Source: Burkholderiales bacterium (lineage in GTDB: Bacteria > Pseudomonadota > Gammaproteobacteria > Burkholderiales > Ga0077523). Taken from it: a DNA stretch of 64,000 nt. The notes beneath the pieces are model-generated. The model was given only the letters and a program-made list of their open reading frames with translations. It searched no databases and was not told the DNA's origin. Position 1 is the stretch's first letter, and each line of letters opens with the position of its first letter. Shown in pieces: positions 17,535 through 26,544 of the stretch. The stretch lies in assembly GCA_022843925.1 (NCBI GenBank), contig JALHMS010000008.1:1-64000 (forward strand), in the 5' to 3' direction. Position numbers and translations under genes: made by a program.

Positions 17535-19089
17535 GATGCGACGGAAGCATGCGTTCCACCCAGCGGCCCGCTGCGAGCACGCGAGCGTCCTCCCCCGGCC
17601 GGCCGATGATCTGCACGCTGACAGGGAGTCCCTCGGTGTCGAACCCGCAAGGAAGGGAGAGTGCCGGCAGGCCGGTCATGTTGAAGGGCGAAGTGAAGCG
17701 CGTGAGCATCGCGGCCGTCGGTAGCGTGCGTCCGCCGACGCTCACGACGGTCTGACCGACGGGCGGCGGAGCGCACGGCAGCGTCGGGGTGATCAGCACA
17801 TCGGCGTCGCCGAGCGCCTCCAGCAGGGCGTCGCGCACCTCCGTGCGGATGCGCTGCGCCTTCACGTAGGCCGTGGCCGGAAAGCATCGGGCGATCTCGA
17901 AACGCAGGCGGACGTCCTCCCCCAGCCGGATGCGGGCTGCCGCCATGATGTCGGCGTTCGCGGCGGCGGCCTCCGTTCCGATCGTCACGAACTGCGCGCC
18001 GGCGGCCATCGCCAGCGCGTCCACCGCCGTCGCCGTGACCCGGGCGCCAGCGCTTCGCCACGTGGCCTCCAGTTCGTCCATGCGCTGGGCGATACCGTTC
18101 TCCACCGCCTCCGCGAAGGTGCCCCGCAGGCAAACGAACGACGGCGGGCGGCTGGGCATGCCCCCGGTCACGCCCTCCGGCAGACCGGCCATCACCTCGA
18201 AGGCAGTGGCGGCATCATCGACGGTACGGGCGAGCGGGCCGACATGGTCGAGGGACCACGCGAGTGGAAGCACGTCCGTGCGGTCGACGGCGCCGTAGCT
18301 CGGCTTGAATCCGACGATGCCGCAGCACGCTGCCGGGATGCGGATCGAACCGCCGGTGTCGGTGCCCACTGCCACGGGCACGACGCCCGAGGCCACCACG
18401 GCACCCGAGCCGCCGCTGGAGCCGCCGGGGATGCGTTCCTCGAAGCGCGGATTGAGCACCGTGCCGAAGTGCGGGTTCGCGCTCGTCACGCCGAATGCGA
18501 GTTCGTGCAGGTTGGTCGTGCCGAAGATCACGGCACCGGCGCTGCGCAGTCGCGCCACGACCGGCGCATCGCGATCCATCAGCCGGGGTTCGCGGGCCAG
18601 GGAGCCGCCGGTCATGCGATAGCCGCGGACGGCCATGAGGTCCTTGATCGCGATCGGGACGCCTGCGAGCGGACCAGGATCCATGCGCCGCGCGATCTGC
18701 GCATCGATGGCTTCGGCCTGGGCCGTGACGTCGTCGACGTCGAGCGCCGTGAACATGTTCGCGTGGCGCCAGGCGCGGGCGGCCTCCAGCGCGGCCTCGG
18801 CGATTCCGCTGGCACGGGTGCGGCCCCCCCGGACGTCACGGGCCATCTCCGCGATGCCCTCGCGCTGCCCCGACGCCTGGGGCAGCCGCTGCAGCGGCGT
18901 GCCGGCCTGGGGCACGGGCGGGGACACGATGGGTTCGGCGGCCGGAAGGGCATTCTCGAGCGCGATGAAGTCGTCGTAGCTCCAGGCAAGTCGCTGCTGC
19001 CAGGCGTCGATGCGGGCGGTGTCGGTCTCGCCATGGAGGGCGGCGATGGCGTCGACGAGTTGCGCGTAGCGGGTGCGATCGATGGGCAT
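17509..19089 (-). CDS. Amidase signature family hydrolase
   Basis: The 526-residue amidase contains the full amidase signature: the catalytic Lys in PIAIKDLMAV, the GGSSGGSGAVVASG glycine-serine block and GTDTGGSIRIPAACCG with the cis-Ser/Ser nucleophile region. It hydrolyses carboxamides by a Ser-cisSer-Lys triad. The N-terminal 100 residues are helical and include a TYDDFIA-like segment common in stand-alone amidases. It is not a GatA by context, since no GatB or GatC is nearby. The ATG at 19089 begins the family's normal N-terminus; the 30-codon extension in the track is not supported. Confidence 0.88.
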   Translation of the reverse strand: MPIDRTRYAQLVDAIAALHGETDTARIDAWQQRLAWSYDDFIALENALPAAEPIVSPPVPQAGTPLQRLPQASGQREGIAEMARDVRGGRTRASGIAEAALEAARAWRHANMFTALDVDDVTAQAEAIDAQIARRMDPGPLAGVPIAIKDLMAVRGYRMTGGSLAREPRLMDRDAPVVARLRSAGAVIFGTTNLHELAFGVTSANPHFGTVLNPRFEERIPGGSSGGSGAVVASGVVPVAVGTDTGGSIRIPAACCGIVGFKPSYGAVDRTDVLPLAWSLDHVGPLARTVDDAATAFEVMAGLPEGVTGGMPSRPPSFVCLRGTFAEAVENGIAQRMDELEATWRSAGARVTATAVDALAMAAGAQFVTIGTEAAAANADIMAAARIRLGEDVRLRFEIARCFPATAYVKAQRIRTEVRDALLEALGDADVLITPTLPCAPPPVGQTVVSVGGRTLPTAAMLTRFTSPFNMTGLPALSLPCGFDTEGLPVSVQIIGRPGEDARVLAAGRWVERMLPSHHVHVDTTL

Positions 19090-19218
19090 GGTGGCAAGGA
19101 TCCCGTGTGGGCCCGGCGACGGGCGCAGCCCCGACGGGGCTGTCGCGGCGCGAGGGCGCGATGGTAACCCGGACGGCATGCGCGTCCGGCGAGCCCGCGG
19201 CCCGCACCCGGCCGCGCC

Positions 19219-19911
19219 TCAGATGCTGCGCGACAGGGCGTCGAGCGCGTCCGAGCGGAACTCCCGCAGATACAGGATCAGCACGACCCAGCTCGTCGCG
19301 ACCATCCACGTCCACGGGTTGATGAACCACATCAGCGCGGCGAGCCCGAAATAGTAGGCGCGCAGACCGTTGTTGAAGCTGTCGGCGGCGAGTCCGGCCG
19401 TCGCGGCGGCGTGCTGGATGAAGTCCTCCTTGCGCTCCGACGGCGCCTCGATGGGCGGCGAACCGCCCACCATCACCGAGCAGAAGTGATAGAGGCGCAG
19501 GGACCACGTGAACTTGAAGAAGGCGAACGTGAAGATGCCGATCAGCAGGAGGATCTTGATGTCCCAGAAGCGATCGGTGCCGGCGGCCTGCCGGCTGAAC
19601 GGCAGTTCCATCACGACCATCGCGATCTTGTCGGTGGTGCCGAGGAGAGCGAGCAGGCCGCCGAGAATCAGCAGCGTGGTGGAGGCGAAGAACGTGGATC
19701 CGTTCGAGAGGTTCGCGAGGATGTTGATGTCGCCGATGCGGACCTCGCGGGTCACGACCTCGGTCATCCAGTGTCTGCGCAGGCTCGTCATGCGCATGAC
19801 GAGGCTGGGGACCCGCCGTGCGTACCAGCGCGCGAAGCGCACGTAGCCGATCCAGAAGACGAAGAACCAGGCGAGTGCCAGCCAGTCCATGATCTTGAGC
19901 GGCAGCGGCAT
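19219..19911 (-). CDS. DUF599 family membrane protein
   Basis: The 230-residue inner-membrane protein shows about four hydrophobic helices: LALAWFFVFWIGYVRFA, FFASTTLLILGGLLALLG, ILLLIGIFTFAFFKFTWSLRLYHF and a C-terminal LAALMWFINPWTWMVATSWVVLILYL. The pattern, with TWSLRLYHFCSVMVG and NNGLRAYYFGLA, fits DUF599, whose function is unknown. It lies between the amidase gene and the FIST gene on the same strand, with gaps of more than 100 bases, so it is probably its own transcription unit. Confidence 0.8.
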   Translation of the reverse strand: MPLPLKIMDWLALAWFFVFWIGYVRFARWYARRVPSLVMRMTSLRRHWMTEVVTREVRIGDINILANLSNGSTFFASTTLLILGGLLALLGTTDKIAMVVMELPFSRQAAGTDRFWDIKILLLIGIFTFAFFKFTWSLRLYHFCSVMVGGSPPIEAPSERKEDFIQHAAATAGLAADSFNNGLRAYYFGLAALMWFINPWTWMVATSWVVLILYLREFRSDALDALSRSI

Positions 19912-20017
19912 GGCGCTATCTCACGCGGTTGCGAAGGGTTGCAGGCCTGCGTCGGCCCGGCGGTCGGGGAGACTCCGATCGATCCGCACGATCCGCGCGA
20001 TCAAGAACCGGGACTCC

Positions 20018-21154
20018 CTACAGGAAGAGCGTGAGGACACCGGTGTAGCCGTACATCCGGTTGTGCGAGATCTCCCCGTTGCAGAAGAATCCGACGAGCG
20101 GGATGTCGCCCAGCCCCTCCCGGATCATCTCCAGCTCCCGCGATGTCTCGCCGAAGAGGGCTTCGCCACGGCCCAGACACGAGAAGTAGAGCGCACCGCG
20201 GGGCCGCGAGAAAAGGCCGCTCTTCATGCTGTCGAGCATTCGGCCCATGTCCTCGGCGGCCGAGCGGCGGTCGCGGCGGCAGAACATCAGCTTGTCGCCG
20301 GCGTCGACGAGATCGCCGATCGCGACCAGGCCGCGCTCGGGATCGAGCCCCACGAGATTGCGCACCGTGTAGTCGGACGCGTCGTCGCCCGACACGGGCA
20401 TCGCCGCGAAGAGGTTGGCACCGGCCCGTTCGAGATCGCCATCGGAGTCGATGGAAGCCTCCTCGCGCAGGACGTCGAGCGCCGGACGGCCGTCGAGTTC
20501 GATGAGGACGTTGCGGCGGCTCTGCGTGACGGTGTGGACATCTCCAAGCGGAGAGCAGCCCTGGGTGAGCCGCGTGCTCACGATCACGTCGTCGGTGAAC
20601 ACGACGCCGGACAGTCCGCCCTCCGACAGGCCGTCGGCAATCTGCGGATGGGCGCTGCGCGAACTCGACAGGCCCCCGACCACGAAACCGCCTTCGAGGC
20701 GCCGCGCCATCTCGGCGACCAGGGCCGGAATGCGGCTGTTGCGCGGGTCTGCGTGGACCACGGCGAAGTTGCCAGCCGCACCGCCGACGGTCAGCGGATC
20801 CCGCGCGAGATCGCCCGGGGCGCGGAGCTGCGAGATCACGCGGAACGATCCGGGGGCGAAGCTGCCCAGCATGATCGCCATCGCGCCTTCGTCGAGATAC
20901 TCCTGGCCGGTCGCGCAGATGCCGAGACCGACGGTGCCCACCCAGTGCTCGACGCCGGTGCGCATGCGCAGCAGTTCGAGCAGGTCCTGCATGCGCGAGG
21001 TGTAGGGGTCGGTGACGTAGAGGAACCCGAGATTGGCGCCGGCCGGCGTGGGCCCGAGCTGTTCGAGGCATTCCGCGGCGGCGATGCGCCAGTGCGGAGA
21101 CGCGGCGTGCGCGTAGGGGAAGGCTGTGCTGGCGGAGCGTGTGGTGACTGGCAT
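20018..21154 (-). CDS. FIST domain sensory protein
   Basis: The 378-residue soluble protein has an N-terminal FIST_N region ([38 protein letters not shown]) and a C-terminal FIST_C region ending [41 protein letters not shown] proteins are thought to bind small ligands, possibly amino acids, and often partner with signalling proteins. Here it stands alone, facing ppa across a 91-base divergent gap. The ATG at 21154 is the last start before the conserved domain. The track ORF extends 80 codons over ppa and its promoter on the other strand. Confidence 0.85.
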   Translation of the reverse strand: MPVTTRSASTAFPYAHAASPHWRIAAAECLEQLGPTPAGANLGFLYVTDPYTSRMQDLLELLRMRTGVEHWVGTVGLGICATGQEYLDEGAMAIMLGSFAPGSFRVISQLRAPGDLARDPLTVGGAAGNFAVVHADPRNSRIPALVAEMARRLEGGFVVGGLSSSRSAHPQIADGLSEGGLSGVVFTDDVIVSTRLTQGCSPLGDVHTVTQSRRNVLIELDGRPALDVLREEASIDSDGDLERAGANLFAAMPVSGDDASDYTVRNLVGLDPERGLVAIGDLVDAGDKLMFCRRDRRSAAEDMGRMLDSMKSGLFSRPRGALYFSCLGRGEALFGETSRELEMIREGLGDIPLVGFFCNGEISHNRMYGYTGVLTLFL

Positions 21155-21214
21155 GGAGGCGGCGGATCTGACGGAAAGTCTGCGGTCGCGGGTCGGATCG
21201 CCGCACCGCCTTCC

Positions 21215-21220
21215 TATAAT
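21215..21220 (+). promoter_or_regulatory. -10 box of ppa
   Basis: A perfect TATAAT lies 25 bases upstream of the ppa ATG in the FIST/ppa divergent gap, implying a leader of about 20 bases. No strong -35 is visible. Confidence 0.6.
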
Positions 21221-21245
21221 AGCGGCTTTGACACGGACGGCACCC

Positions 21246-21794
21246 ATGAACCTAGACCGAGTCGGCCCCGGCCGCGACCTGCCCAACGACATCAACGTGA
21301 TCATCGAGATCCCGATGAACGCGGACCCGATCAAGTACGAGGTGGACAAGGAGACCGGGGCAATGTTCGTCGACCGCTTCATGTCGACCGCCATGCGCTA
21401 CCCCTGCAACTACGGCTACGTGCCCCATACCCTCTCCGGCGACGGGGATCCCGTCGATGTCCTGGTGCTGTCGCCGGTGCCGCTCATCACCGGCGTCGTG
21501 GTCCGCTGCCGGCCCATCGGGATGCTGAAGATGACCGACGAGGCCGGCGAGGACACCAAGGTGCTCGCCGTGCCGATCGACAAGCTGTCGAGCCTGTATC
21601 GCCACATCGTGACGGCCCGCGATCTCCCCGATCTCGTGACCTCGCAGATCTCGCATTTCTTCGAGCACTACAAGGATCTGGAACCCGGCAAGTGGGTGAA
21701 GGTCATGGGCTGGGTCGGCCCCGAGGAAGCCAAGGAGGAGATCCTCCACGGCGTGCGCACGTACGATTCCGCCGCCAGCAAGCCGATGTTCTGA
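21246..21794 (+). CDS. ppa: Inorganic pyrophosphatase
   Basis: Family I soluble pyrophosphatase hydrolyses pyrophosphate and pulls biosynthetic reactions forward. The 182-residue protein has the usual bacterial length and conserved sites: [40 protein letters not shown] with the metal-binding Asp residues, and [13 protein letters not shown]. The ATG at 21246 gives the family's standard N-terminus; the track ORF begins 40 codons earlier, upstream of the TATAAT box. Confidence 0.97.
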   Translation: MNLDRVGPGRDLPNDINVIIEIPMNADPIKYEVDKETGAMFVDRFMSTAMRYPCNYGYVPHTLSGDGDPVDVLVLSPVPLITGVVVRCRPIGMLKMTDEAGEDTKVLAVPIDKLSSLYRHIVTARDLPDLVTSQISHFFEHYKDLEPGKWVKVMGWVGPEEAKEEILHGVRTYDSAASKPMF

Positions 21795-21872
21795 CGTGAC
21801 GCCGCGCGCCCGGCTCCGGGTGTCCGCTGGCCGGGGCATCCGATCGATTCACCGCAATCCACGGAACGATCC

Positions 21873-22340
21873 ATGACGCGTCGTCGATCCCCGCCCGTCC
21901 CGGCCCAGCTGGGTACCCAGACCCCGCTGCCGGCATCGCCCGATGTCGCGCTGCTGGAGCGCGTGCCGAATCCCCATCCGGACGTGCGCTACGTCGCGCG
22001 CTTCACCGCACCCGAGTTCACGTCCCTCTGCCCGGTCACGGGGCAGCCGGACTTCGCGCACATCGTCATCGACTACGTGCCGGCCCGCTGGCTCGTGGAG
22101 AGCAAGTCCCTGAAGCTGTACCTGGGCGCCTTCCGGAACCACGGCGCCTTCCACGAGGATTGCACCATCGCGATCGCGAAACGGCTGAAGGCGCTGCTCG
22201 CGCCGAAGTGGCTGCGGATCGCCGGCTACTGGTATCCGCGGGGCGGGATTCCGATCGACGTGTTCTGGCAGACGGCACGCCCGCCGGCGGGCGTGTGGAT
22301 CCCGGACACGGGAGTGGCCTCCTACCGGGGTCGCGGCTGA
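21873..22340 (+). CDS. queF: NADPH-dependent 7-cyano-7-deazaguanine reductase
   Basis: QueF reduces preQ0 to preQ1 in queuosine biosynthesis. The 155-residue protein is the short unimodular type. It carries [16 protein letters not shown], with the thioimide-forming Cys and the catalytic Asp, and [21 protein letters not shown], the QueF signature that binds NADPH. No preQ1 riboswitch was recognised in the 78 bases upstream. Its TGA overlaps the next ATG by one base (TGATG), coupling it to the channel gene. Confidence 0.95.
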   Translation: MTRRRSPPVPAQLGTQTPLPASPDVALLERVPNPHPDVRYVARFTAPEFTSLCPVTGQPDFAHIVIDYVPARWLVESKSLKLYLGAFRNHGAFHEDCTIAIAKRLKALLAPKWLRIAGYWYPRGGIPIDVFWQTARPPAGVWIPDTGVASYRGRG

Positions 22341-23944
22341 TGCGATTCCTGCTCTCGATCCTCCTCGTGCTGGCGGGCGCGACGGCGTCGATCGCCGCGG
22401 ACACGGGGACCGTGCAGTCCGTGGCGGTGCTGCGGTTGCAGAACCGGGTGGTGCACGTGTTCCGCGTACCGGCCCAGGGCTACGCGCCGCGGGAGCGCGC
22501 CGTGGCAGCCCAGGCCCGGCTCGATCAGGCGATGCAGGACGACGGCCCCGGCGAGGTCTCGGTCCGCGAGGCGCCCGATGGGCGACTGTTGGTGGTCGAC
22601 GACGAAGCCGTGTTCCTAGTGGCACCCGGCGACGAGGATCGCCTCGCCGGCGAGACGTACGACGAGGCGGTCGAGGGCACCCGGGAGCGCCTCGCGGCCG
22701 CCTTGAAGGTCGCAGCGGAAACCCGCAGCCTGCGCGCCTGGCTGGTGGCCCTCGCGCTGGCGGCCCTCGCCACCGTCGCCTACGTCGCACTGGTCTGGGG
22801 TGTCATGCGCGTCCGACGGACCATCTCGGTGCGCATCGCGCTCCGGGTCCGGGCGGGCGTCAAGCGTCTGCACATCGCGGGCGTCACGGTGCTCGACCCT
22901 TCGCTCTTCCGTCAGACGATCGCCCGCCTCGTCGGCTTCGTCGCGTGGGCCCTGGTGCTGGTCGCGACCTACGTGTGGATCGCGTTCGTGCTCGGGCGCG
23001 TCGCCTACACGCGACCCTGGGCCGAGCAGTTGCAGGGCGCGCTGTTCGACACCCTCACGTTGATCGGGCAGGCGGTCGCCGGGGCCATTCCCGGGCTCGT
23101 GATCGTCGTGGTGATCGTCCTGGCCACCCGCGGCGTCCTGCAGGTCGCCGGCGCGTTCCTTTCCCGGGTCGAGCGAGGCCACTTTGCGCTCGGCTGGCTC
23201 GATGCCGACACCGCCCGGCCGACCCGGCGTCTCGTCACCATCGTGGTGTCCGTCTTCGCGCTGGCCATGGCGTATCCGTATCTGCCCGGATCGCACACCG
23301 ATGCCTTCAAGGGGTTGTCGGTGCTGGTGGGGCTCATGGTGTCGATCGGGGCTTCGGGCCTCGTCGGGCAGGCGGCGAGCGGTCTCATCCTCATGTACTC
23401 GCGCGCGATCCGTGTCGGCGAGTTCGCGCGCATCGGGGACGTCGAGGGCACGGTCACCGACCTCGGCGCGTTCGTGACACGCCTGCGCACGGGCAAGGGC
23501 GAGGAGGTCGTGGTGCCGAACGCGCTCGTCATGGGACAGATCACGCGCAACTACTCGCGCACCTCGGGCGGGGTCGGCTTCACCTTGAGCACGAGCGTCA
23601 CCATCGGCTACGACGCGCCGTGGCGCCAGGTGCACGCCATGCTGCTCGAAGCGGCGAAGCGCACGCGCGGCATCCTGGCCGACCCGCCGCCGCGGGTGGT
23701 CCAGACGGCGCTCTCGGACTTCTATGTGGAGTACCTGCTGATCGCCCATGCGGGTCCCGATGCGCCGCGGCAGCGTGCCGAGGTGCTGAGCGAGCTGCAC
23801 GGACACATCCAGGATGTCTTCAACGAGTACGACGTCCAGATCATGTCTCCGCACTACCTCGGGGACCCGCCGAAGCCGGTGCTCGTGCCGCCGTCGCGTC
23901 GCTACGCGCCGCCCGCCAGTCGCCCCGGAGATCCCGAGGTCTGA
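22340..23944 (+). CDS. MscS-family mechanosensitive channel with periplasmic N-terminal region
   Basis: The 534-residue inner-membrane protein begins with a signal sequence ([20 protein letters not shown]) and about 110 periplasmic residues. These are followed by helices near 133-156, 195-221, 240-265 and 298-316, and the pore-lining MscS helix near 327-357 (LVGLMVSIGASGLVGQAASGLILMYS). The cytoplasmic beta domain is recognisable from RVGEFARIGDVEGTVTDLGAFVTRLRTG and EEVVVPNALVMGQITRNYSR. It probably opens under membrane tension, although large MscS paralogues can have other gating. The gene overlaps queF by one base; this pairing is probably only a shared transcript. Confidence 0.9.
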   Translation: MRFLLSILLVLAGATASIAADTGTVQSVAVLRLQNRVVHVFRVPAQGYAPRERAVAAQARLDQAMQDDGPGEVSVREAPDGRLLVVDDEAVFLVAPGDEDRLAGETYDEAVEGTRERLAAALKVAAETRSLRAWLVALALAALATVAYVALVWGVMRVRRTISVRIALRVRAGVKRLHIAGVTVLDPSLFRQTIARLVGFVAWALVLVATYVWIAFVLGRVAYTRPWAEQLQGALFDTLTLIGQAVAGAIPGLVIVVVIVLATRGVLQVAGAFLSRVERGHFALGWLDADTARPTRRLVTIVVSVFALAMAYPYLPGSHTDAFKGLSVLVGLMVSIGASGLVGQAASGLILMYSRAIRVGEFARIGDVEGTVTDLGAFVTRLRTGKGEEVVVPNALVMGQITRNYSRTSGGVGFTLSTSVTIGYDAPWRQVHAMLLEAAKRTRGILADPPPRVVQTALSDFYVEYLLIAHAGPDAPRQRAEVLSELHGHIQDVFNEYDVQIMSPHYLGDPPKPVLVPPSRRYAPPASRPGDPEV

Positions 23945-24034
23945 GCCTGTCCCGCGTCGGGACGTAGGCGGCCCGGGCGCACGGGCACGGAACTGGCGAA
24001 CCGCCCCGCAAGACGTTCAAGGAGCAGTCCACGC

Positions 24035-24766
24035 ATGGCCATCCTGCTGTTCACCGACTTCGGTGCCTCCGATCTGTACGTGGGACAGGTCGAGACCGTC
24101 CTCGATCGCTACGCGCCCGGTGTGCGGGTCATCAGTCTGATGAACGAGGCGCCGACGTTCGACGTGAAGGCCTCCGCCCACCTGCTCGCCGCCCTTGCCG
24201 CCTCGGTGCCGCGCGGACACGTGTTCCTTGCCGTCGTGGACCCCGGAGTGGGCACCCGACGCGATGGCATCGTCGCGCGCATCGACGGACGTTCGTATGT
24301 GGGCCCCGACAACGGACTCCTCTCCGTGCTCTGGCAGCGCAGTGCGACGCGCAGCGCGTGGAAGGTCACCCACCACGCCCCGGGGGCATCCGTGTCGTTC
24401 CACGGTCGCGATGTGTTCGCACCCTTGGCGGCTGCGGTCGTGACGGGGGAGTTCCCGAACGAGACCGTGACATCCATCGCCGCGCCGGAAGTGATGCTCC
24501 CCGAGGGCGATCTGGCGGAGATCATCTTCGTCGATCACTACGGCAACGCGTTCACCGGTCTGCGGGGAAAGGGTCTCCCCGAGGATCGCGAGCTGTGTCT
24601 GCGGCGCATGCGCATCCCGCACGCGCGCGTGTTCGGCGAGGCCGACGCCGGCCGGGGCTTCTGGTACGTGAACAGCCTCGGCCTGGTGGAGATCGCGATG
24701 CCCGGCATGAGCGCCGCGAAGATGCTCGGCATCCGCGTCGGCCAGGAGGTCGGCTGGGGGGCGTGA
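24035..24766 (+). CDS. SAM hydroxide adenosyltransferase (DUF62, fluorinase fold)
   Basis: The 243-residue protein belongs to the SAM-dependent halogenase-like family. Non-halogenating members use water to split SAM into adenosine and methionine. Motifs: LLFTDFGASDLYVGQV at the N-terminus, VVDPGVGTRRDG, VGPDNGLLSVL, SFHGRDVFAPLAAAV and VDHYGNAFTGL. The Asp, Arg and His in these blocks match the hydroxide-activating set of the hydrolase subgroup. The 23-residue insertion of true fluorinases is not seen, so halogenation is unlikely. AAGGAG precedes the ATG. It stands alone 90 bases after the channel gene. Confidence 0.88.
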   Translation: MAILLFTDFGASDLYVGQVETVLDRYAPGVRVISLMNEAPTFDVKASAHLLAALAASVPRGHVFLAVVDPGVGTRRDGIVARIDGRSYVGPDNGLLSVLWQRSATRSAWKVTHHAPGASVSFHGRDVFAPLAAAVVTGEFPNETVTSIAAPEVMLPEGDLAEIIFVDHYGNAFTGLRGKGLPEDRELCLRRMRIPHARVFGEADAGRGFWYVNSLGLVEIAMPGMSAAKMLGIRVGQEVGWGA

Positions 24767-24775
24767 TGCGGCAGC

Positions 24776-24795
24776 GCGGACGCGGTGTCGTCCGC
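24776..24795 (+). terminator. Short hairpin after the DUF62 gene
   Basis: A 7-bp stem GCGGACG / CGTCCGC with a 6-base loop starts ten bases after the stop codon. It is a plausible but weak terminator. Confidence 0.4.
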
Positions 24796-24928
24796 AGCGG
24801 GAAGTAGCGCCATCGGCACCCGTCCGGCCAGCATCGTTCGATCCCGCTCCCTCCGATTCGCCGCGACGGTGCCCGGCGTACCTTCGCCCCCGTCGGGCCG
24901 CCGGCCCGCCCACGACGGAGGTTCCACC

Positions 24929-26497
24929 ATGCAATGCCTGCACGCACCACGGCGCGCCCTGACCGCCGCGCTCCTGCCATTCGTCATCTCGACGTTGTCC
25001 CCCACTGCTCACGCCGGACCCTACGAAGACGGCATGGCGGCACTCGATCGCTGGGACGCCACCCGCGCCGCCGCGTTCTTCGAGATTGCAGCGCAGCAGG
25101 GCGATCCGCGCGGCCTCCACGAGTTCGCGATCCAAGCGGCGGACCCGGCCAAGGACGGCAGCGTTCCTTACCTCGAGCGTGCCGCAGCCCTCGGCGAACC
25201 GCGGGCGATGGCGGCGCTCGCGGAGAACCAGCTCTCCGCGGTTCCGGACGGCAGCGGGCGCGCCCGCGCCTTCCTCGAGCCTCCGTCGCGGGTGCCGCGC
25301 CTGCTCGCCACCGCCTGCGAGAAGCAGCAGTTCGGTGCCTGCCGGACGCTCGCTCAACTGCACGCAGGGGCGATGCCGGAGCGGGCGAAGCACGTCGGAA
25401 TCGTCGACGTCGACATGACGCAGGCGCGGCGCTGGGGCGATCTATGGCGTGCGGGGCGTCTTGCGGAGGCGCGGACCGGCGACGAGACCGCGCTCGCCGA
25501 GATCGTTGGTTTCGGTGCCGAGGCATGGTCCGGGGTCGATGCCGCAACCCAGGCGTTCCATCGCATGGTCTACGCCGACATGAGAGGCGACGCGTCGTCC
25601 GGGGCCGCCGGGCCGCCTCCGGACGCGGCGTTGCGCAGCAGGGTCGATGCGTGGGAGATCCAGCAGGGCCTTCGTCCGGCCCGTCTGCCGGCTGCGCTGA
25701 CCCTCGCACGGCGCATTGCCGCCTTCGAGGCCGCCTACGACCAGTTCGACGCCGAGACCATCGCAGCCTCCGGACGCTACTTCGCCGCGAAGGTGATGGC
25801 CGCGGCGTCGAATCCCTACGCTGCCCCACGTCCATGGGGCGGTGAGCTCGACAAGGTCACGGCCGTCGCCACGCGCGAGCTGGCGGTCTTCCACAAGCAC
25901 GTCGCCGGCACGCATCGCAAGCTGGGGCTCGACATCGAAACATGGCTGCCCGGCAGACTCGTGGCGATGTTCACGCCGACGCAGCTGTACTGGATGGACC
26001 GCATGCGGTCCACTCCGGGCATGAAGAAGCGGGCGGCAGTGGCGCGCCTGCTGCGGATGGCGAACCTCGATGGCAATGCGGTCGCGGTGCGGCTGCGACG
26101 CGATCCCGCGATGGAATCGCTCGGGCAGGATGAAATCGCCCGCCGCGATCGCTACGCGAAGGACCGCGGCATCGATCTCGGGCCGGCGGCCGAACCGATC
26201 CTCCAAACCCGGGAACGCCTGCTCTACGCGCTCATGCAGCAGTTGCACCTGGGCGACCGCAATGCCCGCCTCGGCGATGCAGCATGGGGCCGGGCGTCGG
26301 CCATGCTCACCCTGTCGGAGGCCCGTGACATCGGACGCTCCCTGGAGTGCGGGCACTGCCGCGGCGTGGAGAATCTGCTGCAGGAACTTGTGTCGGAACG
26401 CGCCAAGGTCATCGAAACCTCGCAGGCAGGGGCACGGATGGAGGCCCGCGTGACCGACGTCATCCAGAACTGGGGACCGCCTCCGAGCGGCCGTTGA
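24929..26497 (+). CDS. Exported hypothetical protein with Sel1-like N-terminus
   Basis: The 522-residue protein is not recognised as a whole. It begins with a signal peptide (ALTAALLPFVISTLSPTAHA). Two to three Sel1/TPR-like units follow ([42 protein letters not shown]). The rest is a helix-rich region of about 330 residues with a RYFAAKVMAAASNPYAAPRPWGG segment and a C-terminal CGHCRGVENLLQELV stretch whose CxxC might bind metal or form a disulfide. CGGAGG eight bases before the ATG supports the start, which is 48 codons inside the track ORF. It ends in a terminator shared with the convergent TPR-protein gene. Confidence 0.65.
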   Translation: MQCLHAPRRALTAALLPFVISTLSPTAHAGPYEDGMAALDRWDATRAAAFFEIAAQQGDPRGLHEFAIQAADPAKDGSVPYLERAAALGEPRAMAALAENQLSAVPDGSGRARAFLEPPSRVPRLLATACEKQQFGACRTLAQLHAGAMPERAKHVGIVDVDMTQARRWGDLWRAGRLAEARTGDETALAEIVGFGAEAWSGVDAATQAFHRMVYADMRGDASSGAAGPPPDAALRSRVDAWEIQQGLRPARLPAALTLARRIAAFEAAYDQFDAETIAASGRYFAAKVMAAASNPYAAPRPWGGELDKVTAVATRELAVFHKHVAGTHRKLGLDIETWLPGRLVAMFTPTQLYWMDRMRSTPGMKKRAAVARLLRMANLDGNAVAVRLRRDPAMESLGQDEIARRDRYAKDRGIDLGPAAEPILQTRERLLYALMQQLHLGDRNARLGDAAWGRASAMLTLSEARDIGRSLECGHCRGVENLLQELVSERAKVIETSQAGARMEARVTDVIQNWGPPPSGR

Positions 26498-26502
26498 CCG
26501 AC

Positions 26503-26544
26503 GCGGGGCAGCCCGCCTCAGCGCGCTCCGGCGGGCTGCCCCGC
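26503..26544. terminator. Strong bidirectional terminator inside a 3' coding end
   Basis: A perfect 15-bp stem GCGGGGCAGCCCGCC / GGCGGGCTGCCCCGC with a 12-base loop lies between two convergent genes. Its right half is part of the last codons of the minus-strand gene ending at 26518. Confidence 0.75.

Noticed and set aside
21795-21872. preQ1 riboswitch before queF
   Set aside because: The 78 bases show no short hairpin followed by the A-rich tail typical of preQ1-I, nor other recognisable aptamer features.
24035-24766. Fluorinase or chlorinase
   Set aside because: The fold matches, but the fluorinase-specific insertion is missing and the residues fit the SAM hydrolase subgroup.
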